53,578 nucleotides of DNA from Acinetobacter lwoffii (GCF_002321025.1 NZ_DCLL01000024.1:3078-56655); one strand, 5' to 3'; shown: positions 1 through 8,581, numbered from the stretch's first letter. Notes: generated by a model not told the origin, from the sequence alone. Program-made: numbers and translations.

Positions 1-49
1 GGCTGTGTATATTATAGAGATCATTTCCAACTGACAAGCCGTTTATCAT

Positions 50-94
50 AAAAAAACACTCGTTTGATTAAATAAGAAACAATCCGAGTTTTGT
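50..94 (-). terminator. Possible terminator after the kinase gene
   Basis: Read on the minus strand, ACTCG-GATT can pair with AATC and CGAGT across a three-base bulge, and a run of seven T follows. It lies just downstream of the kinase-like gene. The long loop and the bulge make this a weak call. Confidence 0.3.
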
Positions 95-104
95 TGTATT
101 TTTC

Positions 105-926
105 TCATTCAATTTCAGTCATTAAGTAGTCTTTAACCGCTTGAAAATCGGCCAAACGATGCTGCTTCTGCTTATGTAACATTTTTTCTAATAAGCATTG
201 AAAAGTTTGGATGTGTTCCGGTAACTCAATCTTCAGGCGCTGACAGTGCAAAAAGGCCCAATCCAGATAATCAGTCGCCTGTAAACGCTGACCACTCAAC
301 CACTCATAAAAAATAATCCCCAAAGCATAAACTTCACTTTGTAAGCTCTTGGCTTGGCCTTGAAACAGTTCTGGCGCCATATAACGCGGTGTCGCATTCA
401 GTTCATGCAGGTCATTCTGATGGAGGGTTTGGACTTGCTCAAAATCAAGCAGGCAGACCCTGCCCTGATTATTTACAAAATGTTCCTGCTTTAAATCGGC
501 ATGTAAATAACCCAATTCTTGCAGGCAGATTAGAGGCTCCACGGCTTGCAGCAAATGTTGCCAAATTTTCCCGATAGATTGCTGATGCGGCATGATCTGA
601 AAATGCGCCGGCGCATCGACCAGAATTAAGGCCTGCTCAAATTGTTCATGATTGATCTTGAAAGGCTGTTGAATAATTTGATGTGGAAGGAAAAAATTTA
701 GATCACCTGAGCTGGCATGAGCCTGATAAAAATCCAGCTCATGTTGCCAGCCTAGTTCAGCATGTGGAGATGATATTAAACTATCAGATCTATGCGATAT
801 CTGGGTTTTTAGCCAGAGCGCATTTCCCTTGGCATAATAAAGACGCCGACCAAAACCCAGACTACGGGCTTTGGTTCGTAGTTCAAAATCAGAAATATCG
901 AGATGATCTAAATTAAGTCGTGGCAA
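105..926 (-). CDS. Small protein-kinase-like protein (Ser/Thr or LPS-kinase fold)
   Basis: A 273-residue protein with a compact kinase fold. Visible motifs are a possible ATP-anchoring lysine at K40 (ALWLK), a catalytic-loop motif HADLK at 142-146 with D144 as the likely base, DFE at 161-163 in place of DFG, and an APE-like motif (YMAPELF) in the activation segment. The catalytic-loop Asn (HRDLKxxN) is His149, which recalls lipopolysaccharide kinases of the WaaP/KdkA type, whereas the APE motif recalls Ser/Thr kinases. There is no membrane segment or extra sensor domain. The start codon overlaps the end of the upstream patatin gene by 14 bases, so the two are probably co-translated. The substrate cannot be told from sequence. 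The altered DFG and Asn positions leave it open whether it is active. Confidence 0.7.
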   Translation of the reverse strand: MPRLNLDHLDISDFELRTKARSLGFGRRLYYAKGNALWLKTQISHRSDSLISSPHAELGWQHELDFYQAHASSGDLNFFLPHQIIQQPFKINHEQFEQALILVDAPAHFQIMPHQQSIGKIWQHLLQAVEPLICLQELGYLHADLKQEHFVNNQGRVCLLDFEQVQTLHQNDLHELNATPRYMAPELFQGQAKSLQSEVYALGIIFYEWLSGQRLQATDYLDWAFLHCQRLKIELPEHIQTFQCLLEKMLHKQKQHRLADFQAVKDYLMTEIE

Positions 927-2424
927 TGTATTCAGGTATTGGATTAAGTGTATGCTGATAATTTAGCAGCTCCAGACAATGCTGAATAGTTTTCCCGACC
1001 CGTTCCTGAGTCTCAATGAGGGAAATTTTCGGCCATGTGGCACGCTCGCCTTCACGCTGTAAAATTTTAAACAGATACGGCCGTGGATTCTGCAACATAT
1101 AGCTATAGTGGCGCAGGCTATATTTACCGACAATATTCACATCACCATAATAACGCTGGTCAACTACACCATAGCCATGATCCAGCAGACGGCGTACAGG
1201 AGGTAAGCTTCCGGCATGCTCTCTGGCAAAATCCATCATGCCTTTGGTAATCACCGCGCCCTGACGGCGAACAATCCGTTGCGGCCAGCTCAAGGTACCT
1301 TTACGGAAACGTGAAATATCATCCTGCATGAATGGCACGATATGCGGGTTGGTCTGACTGGCAATGGTATAATTGATATTATACAGGCGTGCCATTTTTT
1401 CCTGTGGGAAATCACTCCGTACACTGCCATCTACCCAGTGGGTTGAACCCATATAAGGCGTATATTGACCATCATAGCGCTTACTGGTCAAACGAACCGG
1501 TGGAAACAGAATCGGCACCGCACAAGAAGCCAGTACTGCACTCCAGACCAGTAAATCCGGAGAAGTATAGGCATTTAAAATGCGTGCATCCTGTCCAGCA
1601 TCATAAGGCGCAACAGCAATATTGATATGCAGACCTGAGGTTTTAAGCGCTTCTTCGAAGGTTAGATCACCCAGATTTTCGACTAGAAATTTTTTCAGAT
1701 ATTTTACATCCGCCAGACCACCATTGCCTTTCATCAATTCACTCATGGTGCGAAAATGAAAAGCCTCATGAAAGAAATTATGGCCTTTCAAAATATCAAT
1801 ATATTGCGAAGGTTTGGATACACCTAACATGGCGGTCATGATGGCACCCGCACTTGAACCGGACATTACCTTCGGCAACAAGTCCTGCTCCATTAAGGCT
1901 TTGTATACACCAGTATGAAACAGACCCAGCGTCGAACCACCGGAAAACATCAGGGCTGGCTGGCCATAGGCGCGCTGACAATGCTGAAAATATTCGATTT
2001 TTTCTTCCATACTGAGACAGGTACAGTCTATTGAAGCAATATAGGCTAAGCCTTGGCTGACTTCTTCGACATAATCTTCAATAATTCTTTTAGTGCCCAC
2101 ATAGGCTTCGGTAAACAGTAGAGGATGGGCAATGTTGGCAATATCGTAGCTCAGGCCTTCGCGCAAAATATACATCAGGTCACGGGTGCGCTTTTGTTGT
2201 CGATAGCGTCGTAATTTACCCAGACGATGTGCAATCACTTCTGCATCAAAGTATGGTGAACTGTTATCAAATTTCCATTCCTGTGCACCTGATTCTTCAT
2301 CTATTTTCAGGGCAATATATTTCCATTCCTCATAGGACTCAGCCTGTTGCAGCTGCTGCTTGAGCTTTTTAATACGATAGGCCTGATGTGGATTAATATC
2401 CTGAGTAAAATCTTTAAACAGCAT
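913..2424 (-). CDS. Patatin-like phospholipase with N-terminal DUF3336 domain
   Basis: A 503-residue protein. The N-terminal ~150 residues look like the DUF3336 region found in front of some patatins, including yeast Tgl-type lipases. The patatin domain follows, with an oxyanion-type loop SGGSTLGLFH at 161-170, the nucleophile elbow G-S-S-A-G at 189-193 (Ser191), and a DGS motif near residue 345 as the second member of the Ser-Asp dyad. The family hydrolyses acyl esters of phospholipids or triacylglycerols. No signal peptide is visible, so a cytoplasmic or membrane-peripheral location is likely. Its 3' end overlaps the kinase-like gene by 14 bases. Family assignment is secure; the lipid substrate is unknown. 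Confidence 0.88.
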   Translation of the reverse strand: MLFKDFTQDINPHQAYRIKKLKQQLQQAESYEEWKYIALKIDEESGAQEWKFDNSSPYFDAEVIAHRLGKLRRYRQQKRTRDLMYILREGLSYDIANIAHPLLFTEAYVGTKRIIEDYVEEVSQGLAYIASIDCTCLSMEEKIEYFQHCQRAYGQPALMFSGGSTLGLFHTGVYKALMEQDLLPKVMSGSSAGAIMTAMLGVSKPSQYIDILKGHNFFHEAFHFRTMSELMKGNGGLADVKYLKKFLVENLGDLTFEEALKTSGLHINIAVAPYDAGQDARILNAYTSPDLLVWSAVLASCAVPILFPPVRLTSKRYDGQYTPYMGSTHWVDGSVRSDFPQEKMARLYNINYTIASQTNPHIVPFMQDDISRFRKGTLSWPQRIVRRQGAVITKGMMDFAREHAGSLPPVRRLLDHGYGVVDQRYYGDVNIVGKYSLRHYSYMLQNPRPYLFKILQREGERATWPKISLIETQERVGKTIQHCLELLNYQHTLNPIPEYIATT

Positions 2425-2613
2425 CTGCCTTCTTCCCTATATTTATTCTTGATACAGCTCGTACCCAGAGCCAGAAAATGTGTACAAATTTTCTATCCTC
2501 TACAATAACGAAAATTCTCTACTTTAAGCAAATTATCATACTTTTCTGGCTTTGACTGTGAATTTTGCAATGCTACTATCTTAGGCATAATTTTAAATCT
2601 GTAATGTTAAATC

Positions 2614-3486
2614 ATGGCGAAAATTGAGTTACCTGACCATATTTTAAATGCCCTTTCGACTGTTCTACAGCAACTTCAGCAAAGTCTGCCCGAACTAAAA
2701 CAAATTCCTGATTTTTCTGCTCATGCCTATAAATGGCAACATGGTGAACTCAAACCTATTCATCAACTTAAACAGATAGAGCTGGCCGATTTAAAAGGAA
2801 TTGAGCGGCAAAAAGAAAAAGTCATCCAGAACACGTTGCAGTTTTTAAATGGCTTACCTGCCAATGATGTCTTGCTGACCGGTTCTCGCGGTACAGGAAA
2901 ATCTTCAATTGTGCGTGCCCTACTCACCGAGTATGCAGATCAAGGGTTACGATTAATTGAAATCGAACGGGATGACTTATCTGATCTGCCTCAGATTCAG
3001 CAACTCATTGCAGAGCGCCCAGAGAAGTTTATTGTCTATTGCGATGATCTGGCCTTTAATGCCGAAGATGAAAATTATCGCAGTTTAAAGAGTGTTCTGG
3101 ATGGTTCTTTACAATCCGGTTCCAGCAATTTTGTGATTTATGCGACCAGTAACCGTCGTCATTTATTACCTGAATTCATGCATGAAAACACCCCGGTTAC
3201 CCGAGTTGATGTTCCGCAATATACCGAATTGCATCCGCAAGAAGCGATTGAAGAGAAAATTTCGCTGTCTGACCGCTTTGGTTTATGGCTGTCTTTCTAT
3301 CCAATGGATCAGAACCTGTATTTAGAAATTGTAGAACATTATCTCAAAAAGGCAGGCATGGAACTCACGCCAGAAACCCGTGCTGAAGCCCTACGCTGGT
3401 GTCAGGCACGCGGTCAACGTTCAGGACGTGCTGCCTATCAGTTTTCCAAGCACTGGATTGGTTCAACCCAACTAAATGCCTCTTAA
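2614..3486 (+). CDS. DUF815-type ATP-binding AAA protein
   Basis: A 290-residue cytoplasmic protein with a Walker A motif GSRGTGKSS at residues 90-98 and a Walker B-like VYCDDLAF around 141-148 (D144, D145). Further on it has a sensor-type TSNRRHLLPEFM segment typical of DUF815 ATPases. This widespread bacterial family has no settled function; its fold places it with AAA+ proteins. A hairpin terminator follows about 10 bases after the stop, so it is probably transcribed alone. The upstream gene is divergent. Family assignment rests on the motif set and overall length. Confidence 0.85.
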   Translation: MAKIELPDHILNALSTVLQQLQQSLPELKQIPDFSAHAYKWQHGELKPIHQLKQIELADLKGIERQKEKVIQNTLQFLNGLPANDVLLTGSRGTGKSSIVRALLTEYADQGLRLIEIERDDLSDLPQIQQLIAERPEKFIVYCDDLAFNAEDENYRSLKSVLDGSLQSGSSNFVIYATSNRRHLLPEFMHENTPVTRVDVPQYTELHPQEAIEEKISLSDRFGLWLSFYPMDQNLYLEIVEHYLKKAGMELTPETRAEALRWCQARGQRSGRAAYQFSKHWIGSTQLNAS

Positions 3487-3493
3487 CAGCTTG

Positions 3494-3520
3494 AAAGCGA
3501 CCGGTTTAGGTCGCTTTTTT
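3494..3520 (+). terminator. Intrinsic terminator
   Basis: GCGACC and GGTCGC form a stem around the loop GGTTTA, flanked by AAA and a run of six T. It closes the DUF815 gene. It also lies inside the 5' extension of the next open frame, which argues for that gene's internal ATG at 3569. Confidence 0.85.
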
Positions 3521-3568
3521 CATATAAATCAGTTATATAATAATGACACTCAAAAGAAAATTAAAATT

Positions 3569-3889
3569 ATGGATGTCGGCGCAGTTCTCATTCAACTTAA
3601 GCCCTTATACATGCAGCAAGTTCATGACTGGCAGCGCACTTTAAAAGCACGTCAAGACGAAGTAATTGAAACGCTTAAGGCTGAACAGGTTCATGTCGAG
3701 TCCTGGTTTTATCTGCAACTTCATGGTGAGGACTATTTGATTGCATATATGCGCGCCGACAATATTCAAAAAGCGCAAAATATTGCAAAACTCAGTACTT
3801 TCCCAATTGACCAAGTGCATAAACAGTTTAAAACTTCATGGCAGGCGGTTTATCCCGCTGAATTGTTATTGGATACTACAGCTACCTGA
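3569..3889 (+). CDS. Small conserved hypothetical protein (DUF6176-like)
   Basis: A 106-residue soluble protein starting MDVGAVLIQLKP. The open frame extends upstream to 3476, but that extension crosses the DUF815 terminator, so the ATG at 3569 is preferred. No enzymatic motif or membrane segment is visible. The sequence pattern (a short beta strand, a charged helix with QRTLKARQDEVIETLKAE, then WFYLQL and YLIAYMRA strands) suggests a small ferredoxin-like alpha/beta fold. From memory it resembles the family labelled DUF6176, but this is uncertain. A bidirectional terminator separates it from the convergent lipoprotein gene. Function is unknown. Confidence 0.65.
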   Translation: MDVGAVLIQLKPLYMQQVHDWQRTLKARQDEVIETLKAEQVHVESWFYLQLHGEDYLIAYMRADNIQKAQNIAKLSTFPIDQVHKQFKTSWQAVYPAELLLDTTAT

Positions 3890-3948
3890 TTTATTAGCAC
3901 GGCTATTCAAAATAGTTTTGTAATAAAGACTTCTCCCCAATCAATAAT

Positions 3949-3978
3949 AAAAAAGCCCTGGAAATACAGGGCTTTTTT
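3949..3978. terminator. Bidirectional intrinsic terminator
   Basis: AAAAAGCCCTG and CAGGGCTTTTTT pair around the loop GAAATA. With A-runs and T-runs on both sides it can serve both the small hypothetical gene and the convergent lipoprotein gene. Confidence 0.88.
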
Positions 3979-3989
3979 GACATCTCGAA

Positions 3990-5036
3990 TTATTGTTTGT
4001 CCCCGATAATGGTAGACCACAGCAGGTCATCAATTTCATTGTCATTGAAATAAACAGTAGCCTTCAACGATTCAGGCTGGTTCTGTTTGACTTCAATCAC
4101 CTGATCATAACTGTCATCAATTCTAAGCACACCCTCTTTTGGTAAATGCTTATAGTTATTTAATACGGTTTCATCCATTTTGAATGGTGCCGTAGTATCG
4201 AACTTAAAACTGTAACGATAATCTGCCAGGTCAGGCTGACCGATAATCGTGCCACGACTGGTTAAGGTACGAATCCCATTACTACCACTGCCATAATCAT
4301 CCACCAAGCTGTAATTATAATTACGCACTTGCAGATATTCTTTGCTCTTTGTATCAAACGCGGTTCCAGAAGTACCCGCCTGACCGGTCTCGGCTATACG
4401 CTGGAATTCCAACTGATCGATTTGATAAGATTCGGATTGCCCCATGTTATTTTTGGTCTTTCGATGCACAATCGTGCCAGAAATCAGGTAGTCGTCCTTG
4501 AGATTAAAATCCACATTTGAGCCATAGCGGACATTGCTAAAGCTTAAAGTCGTCGTATCACCGTTCACCGTCTGATTGATGGTTGAGCCTTTACGATAAG
4601 TTTTATCCAGAATAATACAGTTATCTTTATCTGTTTTTAATTTCAGGGTTTTGACCGAACCAGTGGTATTGACTTCTGAACAGATCAGATTTGGATATTT
4701 AATACTATTGATGCCCAGATTATAAATTTTGATGATACGTGCAGTACGTCCATAAGGATAATCTGCGAATACTTCTCCAATCATGTGACCTAGAGCAACA
4801 TTATAGTCGGTATCATTACTGGTATTTCCGGAAATTTTATCGCGAATTTTGTCTACAATGTCTTGATCTTCAAACGGGACAAACTCCTCTGAAAGCTCAG
4901 GGGAAATACTTTCCTTAGGAACATTTGGAGGTGTAGTGACAGTAGGACTGTCTGAGCTATTTCCCCCACCACCGCCACAGGCACTCATTAAACCCGAGAC
5001 AAGAGCGAGTCCAAAAATAAAAATCGGCTTTTTCAT
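3990..5036 (-). CDS. Putative lipoprotein of unknown function
   Basis: A 348-residue exported protein. Its N-terminus (MKKP, a hydrophobic stretch, then LMSAC) is a typical lipoprotein signal with the lipidated Cys at residue 20, followed by a poly-Gly/Ser/Thr-Pro linker. The remainder is rich in beta-type sequence with many Asn, Asp, Tyr and Thr, as in surface or periplasmic beta-sheet proteins. I recognise no named domain. It has its own terminator and a long AT-rich upstream region, so it is probably monocistronic. Being a lipoprotein is well supported; the role is unknown. Confidence 0.8.
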   Translation of the reverse strand: MKKPIFIFGLALVSGLMSACGGGGGNSSDSPTVTTPPNVPKESISPELSEEFVPFEDQDIVDKIRDKISGNTSNDTDYNVALGHMIGEVFADYPYGRTARIIKIYNLGINSIKYPNLICSEVNTTGSVKTLKLKTDKDNCIILDKTYRKGSTINQTVNGDTTTLSFSNVRYGSNVDFNLKDDYLISGTIVHRKTKNNMGQSESYQIDQLEFQRIAETGQAGTSGTAFDTKSKEYLQVRNYNYSLVDDYGSGSNGIRTLTSRGTIIGQPDLADYRYSFKFDTTAPFKMDETVLNNYKHLPKEGVLRIDDSYDQVIEVKQNQPESLKATVYFNDNEIDDLLWSTIIGDKQ

Positions 5037-5525
5037 AAAATTTATTCCCTAAAATTTCTTTGCATTTTTATTTGGTGATCACTAAAGATTGACCATCTCG
5101 AAACTGAATAGCTCAAATGCTATTTCTGCCGGTAATGTTTTTTCTTGGCAGCCAGCTTTATCCTTCGATAGCGCTTTATCTTTAAACAAAGAATTTTTTG
5201 GTTCTGTAATTTCAATGTATATTTCAAACAACAATTATCATAAGAAATGAAGTGCTTATTTGAATCTTGTTCCTTACCAGAGTCACTTTTCAACACACTT
5301 AAAGCGCATTTAATTAGATCGATTAACTTTGCAACAAAGCTTATAAAATTTGTAATGGTTAAGTTAAAGACGGATTGAATTTTCTTTTTTATGGAGAATC
5401 ATGCTCAACTTTCATACATGGCTATGAAAGAGAATATTGAAAGATAGGATAACTTTAGAGCATAGAAAATGATCATTTTTATGATATGAAATACTTAATC
5501 ATTTAAAGAAGATTTAAAGCGTCAA
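5037..5525. other. AT-rich intergenic region between lipoprotein and GGDEF genes
   Basis: A 489-base stretch without a recognised gene. The part next to 5036 holds a weak AGGG ribosome-binding site for the lipoprotein gene. On the minus strand one frame is open from 5398 to the stop at 5120 (listed separately). No tRNA, terminator or intact mobile element was seen. Confidence 0.6.
5120..5296 (-). CDS. Possible small basic protein or gene remnant (58 aa)
   Basis: The minus-strand frame is open for about 93 codons, from just after a stop at 5399-5401 to TAG at 5120-5122. It contains no ATG. The most upstream usual start in the frame is GTG at 5294-5296, giving 58 residues with a very basic C-terminus (KIKRYRRIKLAAKKKHYRQK). 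No convincing ribosome-binding site precedes it. It could be a small gene, a decayed one, or a chance open frame in A-rich DNA. No family is recognised. Confidence 0.2.
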   Translation of the reverse strand: MLKSDSGKEQDSNKHFISYDNCCLKYTLKLQNQKILCLKIKRYRRIKLAAKKKHYRQK

Positions 5526-6485
5526 TTATTTTAGATTGGTCATGGATTCACTGGATTTTTTCCGACGTTTATACTCAAACATGTTCTGATCCGCTTGTGC
5601 GAGTGCTGCAAATAAGCCCTGACTTGGATGACGCATTGCCATACCAATCGCTGCGCCAATGTTTGCTGCTGCAAAGGCATTAATTAAACGATCCACTAAA
5701 CTTTCAGTACCCGTTTCATCATTTTCCACGCTAAGAATCACAAACTCATCGCCACCTAAACGAGCAACAATATCATTGATTCGTACGTTATCTCGCAATA
5801 CCTGCGCCGCATTTTGAATCAGCTTGTCACCTTCATCATGACCCAAACTATCATTCAACTTTTTTAGGTCATTCAGGTCAATAAATAATACAGCGGCGGG
5901 ATGACCATATTGCTTACAACGCTCTTCTTCAGCTCGCAGCAGTTTTTCCCAGGCCCGACGATTATAGAGCCCGGTCAATTCATCTTTACTGGCTTCTTCC
6001 TGCAATAATTCATGTTGACGTACCTGCTCACTTTGACGCAATTCTGCCTGCAAGATCGAACTGAGCAATTGTCCCAATAACTCGACCAATTGCATATCTT
6101 GCACAATAGCTTCCGATTTGGTTTCTGGATCAATCGCACAGAGTGTTCCAAACAAACTGCCATCTTCTTTAAGGAGTGGCTGACCAATATAAGATTTTAT
6201 ACAGACCTGCTGATTAATCGGCGCTGTGGCGTATAAAGGAATTTCTTCAGAGCGGGGGGCAATTCTCGGGGCCTTACCTGCGACCATATGAGAACAAAAA
6301 GAATCAGCCCACTGAAACACTTGACCGGGTCGTATATCATAACCATGATCTTCACTTTGCAGCACAATCCAGTCTTGGCCTTCTACCCGGGTGATCATCC
6401 ATAAATTAAAGCCAAAATGCTGATGCAAAAACTTTAACACCGCCTCTCCAGCATCCTGAAAACTTTTGAAATTTATATTTTCCAT
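5526..6485 (-). CDS. GAF-GGDEF diguanylate cyclase
   Basis: A 319-residue cytoplasmic protein. An N-terminal GAF domain spans roughly residues 10-150 (IGQPLLKEDGSLFGTLCAID is a typical core), then a short coiled linker and a GGDEF domain. The intact GGDEF motif is at 244-248 and the inhibitory I-site RxxD (RIND) lies five residues before it, so it should make cyclic di-GMP and be subject to product inhibition. The frame is open upstream to an ATG at 6524, but the ATG at 6485 has an AGAGG ribosome-binding site at good spacing and is preferred. No membrane segment is present. The GAF ligand is unknown. It appears monocistronic. Confidence 0.9.
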   Translation of the reverse strand: MENINFKSFQDAGEAVLKFLHQHFGFNLWMITRVEGQDWIVLQSEDHGYDIRPGQVFQWADSFCSHMVAGKAPRIAPRSEEIPLYATAPINQQVCIKSYIGQPLLKEDGSLFGTLCAIDPETKSEAIVQDMQLVELLGQLLSSILQAELRQSEQVRQHELLQEEASKDELTGLYNRRAWEKLLRAEEERCKQYGHPAAVLFIDLNDLKKLNDSLGHDEGDKLIQNAAQVLRDNVRINDIVARLGGDEFVILSVENDETGTESLVDRLINAFAAANIGAAIGMAMRHPSQGLFAALAQADQNMFEYKRRKKSSESMTNLK

Positions 6486-6650
6486 TCGAGATTGCCTCTG
6501 CTGCAAACCTGTAAAAATATGCATGATATCAACTTAAGCTATTAAACTATTTTTCCAGTTTCAATAGAATATAAGAGTTCTAAATACAGCTATAAAACTA
6601 TATATTTACAACATACCGTTGCTATAAGTTTTCATTTAAAAATTCACAAT

Positions 6651-6676
6651 AAAAAAGAGGCCTAAGCCTCTTTTCT
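6651..6676 (-). terminator. Intrinsic terminator after tsaD
   Basis: AAAAGAGGC and GCCTCTTTT pair around the tetraloop CTAA, just downstream of the tsaD stop on the minus strand. Confidence 0.85.
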
Positions 6677-6689
6677 TCAAGCCTGAAAT

Positions 6690-7706
6690 CTATGCCTCAG
6701 TCGGATTAGTCAGTTCCGTCATTGGCCAACGTGGAGTTGTCGTCACAGCCAAGCCATCATGCTGTCCTGCTTTGAGACGCTGATAGCCCGCAAAAGCAAT
6801 CATGGCACCATTGTCTGTACAGAGTGCAGGTTCAGCATAATAAACAGATGCACGAATCTTGGCTAAATCTGCTTCTAAACGCTCACGTAAACGCTTGTTG
6901 GCACTAACACCGCCCGCAATCACCAGGCGTTTAAGCCCCGTTTGCTTCAGTGCTTTCACCGACTTTTTCACCAGAGTATCGACAATGGCTTCCTGAAAAC
7001 TGGCAGCGATATCGGCATCGCGGTTTTCATCACCGAGTTTTTTCATTTGTACAGAAACTGCGGTTTTTAGACCACTGAATGAAAATTCTAAACCTTGATG
7101 CAGCATTGGTCGCGGGAATGCAAATGCATTTGGATCGCCCTGCTCTGCCAGTTTGGAAATATTCGGGCCACCCGGATACGGCAGACCCATCATCTTCGCG
7201 ACTTTATCAAATGCTTCGCCTGCCGCATCATCAATGGATTCACCCAAGAGTTCATACTGGCCAATGCCATAAGCAGCCATGAGCTGAGAATGTCCACCCG
7301 ATACCAACAATGCGACAAATGGAAACTCAGGCGGAGTTTCTGACAATAAAGGTGCCAGCATATGACCTTCCATATGATGCACACCAATTGCGGGTTTATT
7401 CAGCGCAAAGGCCAAAGTACGACCAAACAATGCACCGGTCATGAGTGCGCCCATCAGACCCGGGCCACGGGTATATGCGACTGCATCAATTTCTGATTTT
7501 TTCACGCCGCTCTGTTCAAGCAGCTCATTGATGAGTGGAATCAGTTTACGCACATGATCACGTGACGCCAGCTCTGGAACTACACCGCCATATTCTGCAT
7601 GCAGTTTAATCTGGCTATAAAGCACCTGTCCGCGCAAACCCAACTCGCTGTCATACAGCGCAAGTCCTGTTTCATCACACGACGTTTCCAAGCCTAAAAC
7701 GATCAT
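6690..7706 (-). CDS. tsaD: tRNA N6-threonylcarbamoyladenosine transferase TsaD
   Basis: A 338-residue protein of the Kae1/Qri7/TsaD family (ASKHA fold). It transfers the threonylcarbamoyl group to A37 of ANN-decoding tRNAs, working with TsaB and TsaE. The N-terminal signature is MIVLGLETSCDETG, and the metal-binding HMEGH is at residues 111-115. Further family motifs are VSGGHSQL, the FSFSGLKTAV region and IAGGVSANKRLR. The frame can be extended to a GTG at 7796, but the ATG at 7706 gives the canonical N-terminus and length. It is divergent from rpsU, an arrangement common in gammaproteobacteria. It is expected to be essential or near-essential. Confidence 0.98.
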   Translation of the reverse strand: MIVLGLETSCDETGLALYDSELGLRGQVLYSQIKLHAEYGGVVPELASRDHVRKLIPLINELLEQSGVKKSEIDAVAYTRGPGLMGALMTGALFGRTLAFALNKPAIGVHHMEGHMLAPLLSETPPEFPFVALLVSGGHSQLMAAYGIGQYELLGESIDDAAGEAFDKVAKMMGLPYPGGPNISKLAEQGDPNAFAFPRPMLHQGLEFSFSGLKTAVSVQMKKLGDENRDADIAASFQEAIVDTLVKKSVKALKQTGLKRLVIAGGVSANKRLRERLEADLAKIRASVYYAEPALCTDNGAMIAFAGYQRLKAGQHDGLAVTTTPRWPMTELTNPTEA

Positions 7707-7755
7707 TAAACTGCCTATAACCTGTATCAATTCTATTGCAGCAACTATTATAGAC

Positions 7756-7784
7756 TTGTGGTATGAGATGTAAATGAGTAAAAT
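7756..7784 (+). promoter_or_regulatory. Candidate sigma-70 promoter for rpsU
   Basis: TTGTGG at 7756-7761 and TAAAAT at 7779-7784 are separated by 17 bases, about 70 bases before the rpsU start. Both hexamers are near-consensus, but the call is by eye only. Confidence 0.4.
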
Positions 7785-7853
7785 ACTGACCTTCACTTGT
7801 GATTGAGGGCAATTCAGCCCGAGATCTTACCCTAACTGATATGAGGATTCTTC

Positions 7854-8069
7854 ATGCCACAAGTTAAATTGAAAGAAGGCGAACCAGTAGACGTAGCTAT
7901 CCGTCGTTTCAAACGTTCATGCGAAAAAGCGGGTGTTCTTGCTGACGTACGTAAGCGTGAATTCTACGAGAAACCAACTCAAGAACGTAAGCGCAAAAAA
8001 GCTGCTGCTGTTAAACGCTACCAAAAGAAATTGGCGCGTGAATCAGTACGTACAACTCGCCTTTACTAA
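7854..8069 (+). CDS. rpsU: 30S ribosomal protein S21
   Basis: A 71-residue, highly basic protein that matches S21 over its full length (MPQVKLKEGEPVDVAIRRFK, ending RTTRLY). S21 binds the 30S platform near the anti-Shine-Dalgarno region and helps initiation. A TGAGGA ribosome-binding site precedes the ATG. It is followed after 33 bases by a yqeY-type gene. In many gammaproteobacteria rpsU heads an operon with dnaG and rpoD; here those genes do not follow. Confidence 0.99.
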   Translation: MPQVKLKEGEPVDVAIRRFKRSCEKAGVLADVRKREFYEKPTQERKRKKAAAVKRYQKKLARESVRTTRLY

Positions 8070-8102
8070 GATTAATTTGTGATTGATTGCCTGGAATAAA
8101 TA

Positions 8103-8549
8103 ATGACGACTTTAAAAGACCAAATCACGGATGTTTTGAAAGCAACAATGCGTGCCAAAGAAATGTCCAAGCTGACGGTCATTCGTAGTCTACAGGCAGC
8201 AATTAAGCAAATCGAAGTCGATGAGCGCAAAGAACTTGACGACGCTCAGGTTCTTGCGGTCATTGAAAAACAAATTAAACAACGTAAAGAATCGGTTAAA
8301 GCCTTTGCAGGCGCTGGCCGAGATGATTTAGCTAGTAAGGAACAAGCCGAAATTGAGATTTTGTCTCAGTTTCTACCAGAAGCTATGACTGAGGAAGAAC
8401 TTGATTCCATGATTGCGCAAGCTATTGCAGCGCAACAAGCTACTAGCATGAAAGATATGGGTAAGGTGATGAATTCTCTGCGTCCGCTCATAGCCGGGCG
8501 CGCCGATCCTGCACAAGTTTCCGCCAAAATCAAAGCGCAACTTGCTTAA
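8103..8549 (+). CDS. GatB/YqeY domain protein
   Basis: A 148-residue soluble helical protein of the YqeY family, which resembles the tail of the GatB subunit of tRNA-dependent amidotransferase. Recognisable segments are MRAKEMSKLTVIRSLQAAIK, KQRKESVKAF, the ILSQFLPEAMTEEEL segment and the C-terminal SLRPLIAGRADPAQVSAKIK. It lacks the catalytic GatB core, so it may bind tRNA, but a role has not been settled. It directly follows rpsU on the same strand and is probably in the same transcript. Family assignment is firm, function weak. Confidence 0.93.
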   Translation: MTTLKDQITDVLKATMRAKEMSKLTVIRSLQAAIKQIEVDERKELDDAQVLAVIEKQIKQRKESVKAFAGAGRDDLASKEQAEIEILSQFLPEAMTEEELDSMIAQAIAAQQATSMKDMGKVMNSLRPLIAGRADPAQVSAKIKAQLA

Positions 8550-8581
8550 TCCATACTCTCTAGCATTTTCTCTTTAACGTT

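Noticed and set aside
1..36. Plus-strand frame reading a short peptide ending in TGA, possibly the last codons of a gene entering from the left
   Set aside because: Only about ten codons are visible, so no support for coding.
3476..3568. Upstream extension of the small hypothetical gene
   Set aside because: The extension runs through the terminator of the preceding gene; the ATG at 3569 is the better start.
5334..5352. A 13-base match (TTTGCAACAAAGC) to what I recall of the terminal repeat of IS6-family elements such as IS1006
   Set aside because: Only one end was found, with no partner repeat, target duplication or transposase remnant nearby; the match may be chance.
7707..7796. N-terminal extension of TsaD from a GTG
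   Set aside because: TsaD normally starts at the MIVLGLETSCDETG segment; the extension overlaps the rpsU promoter region.
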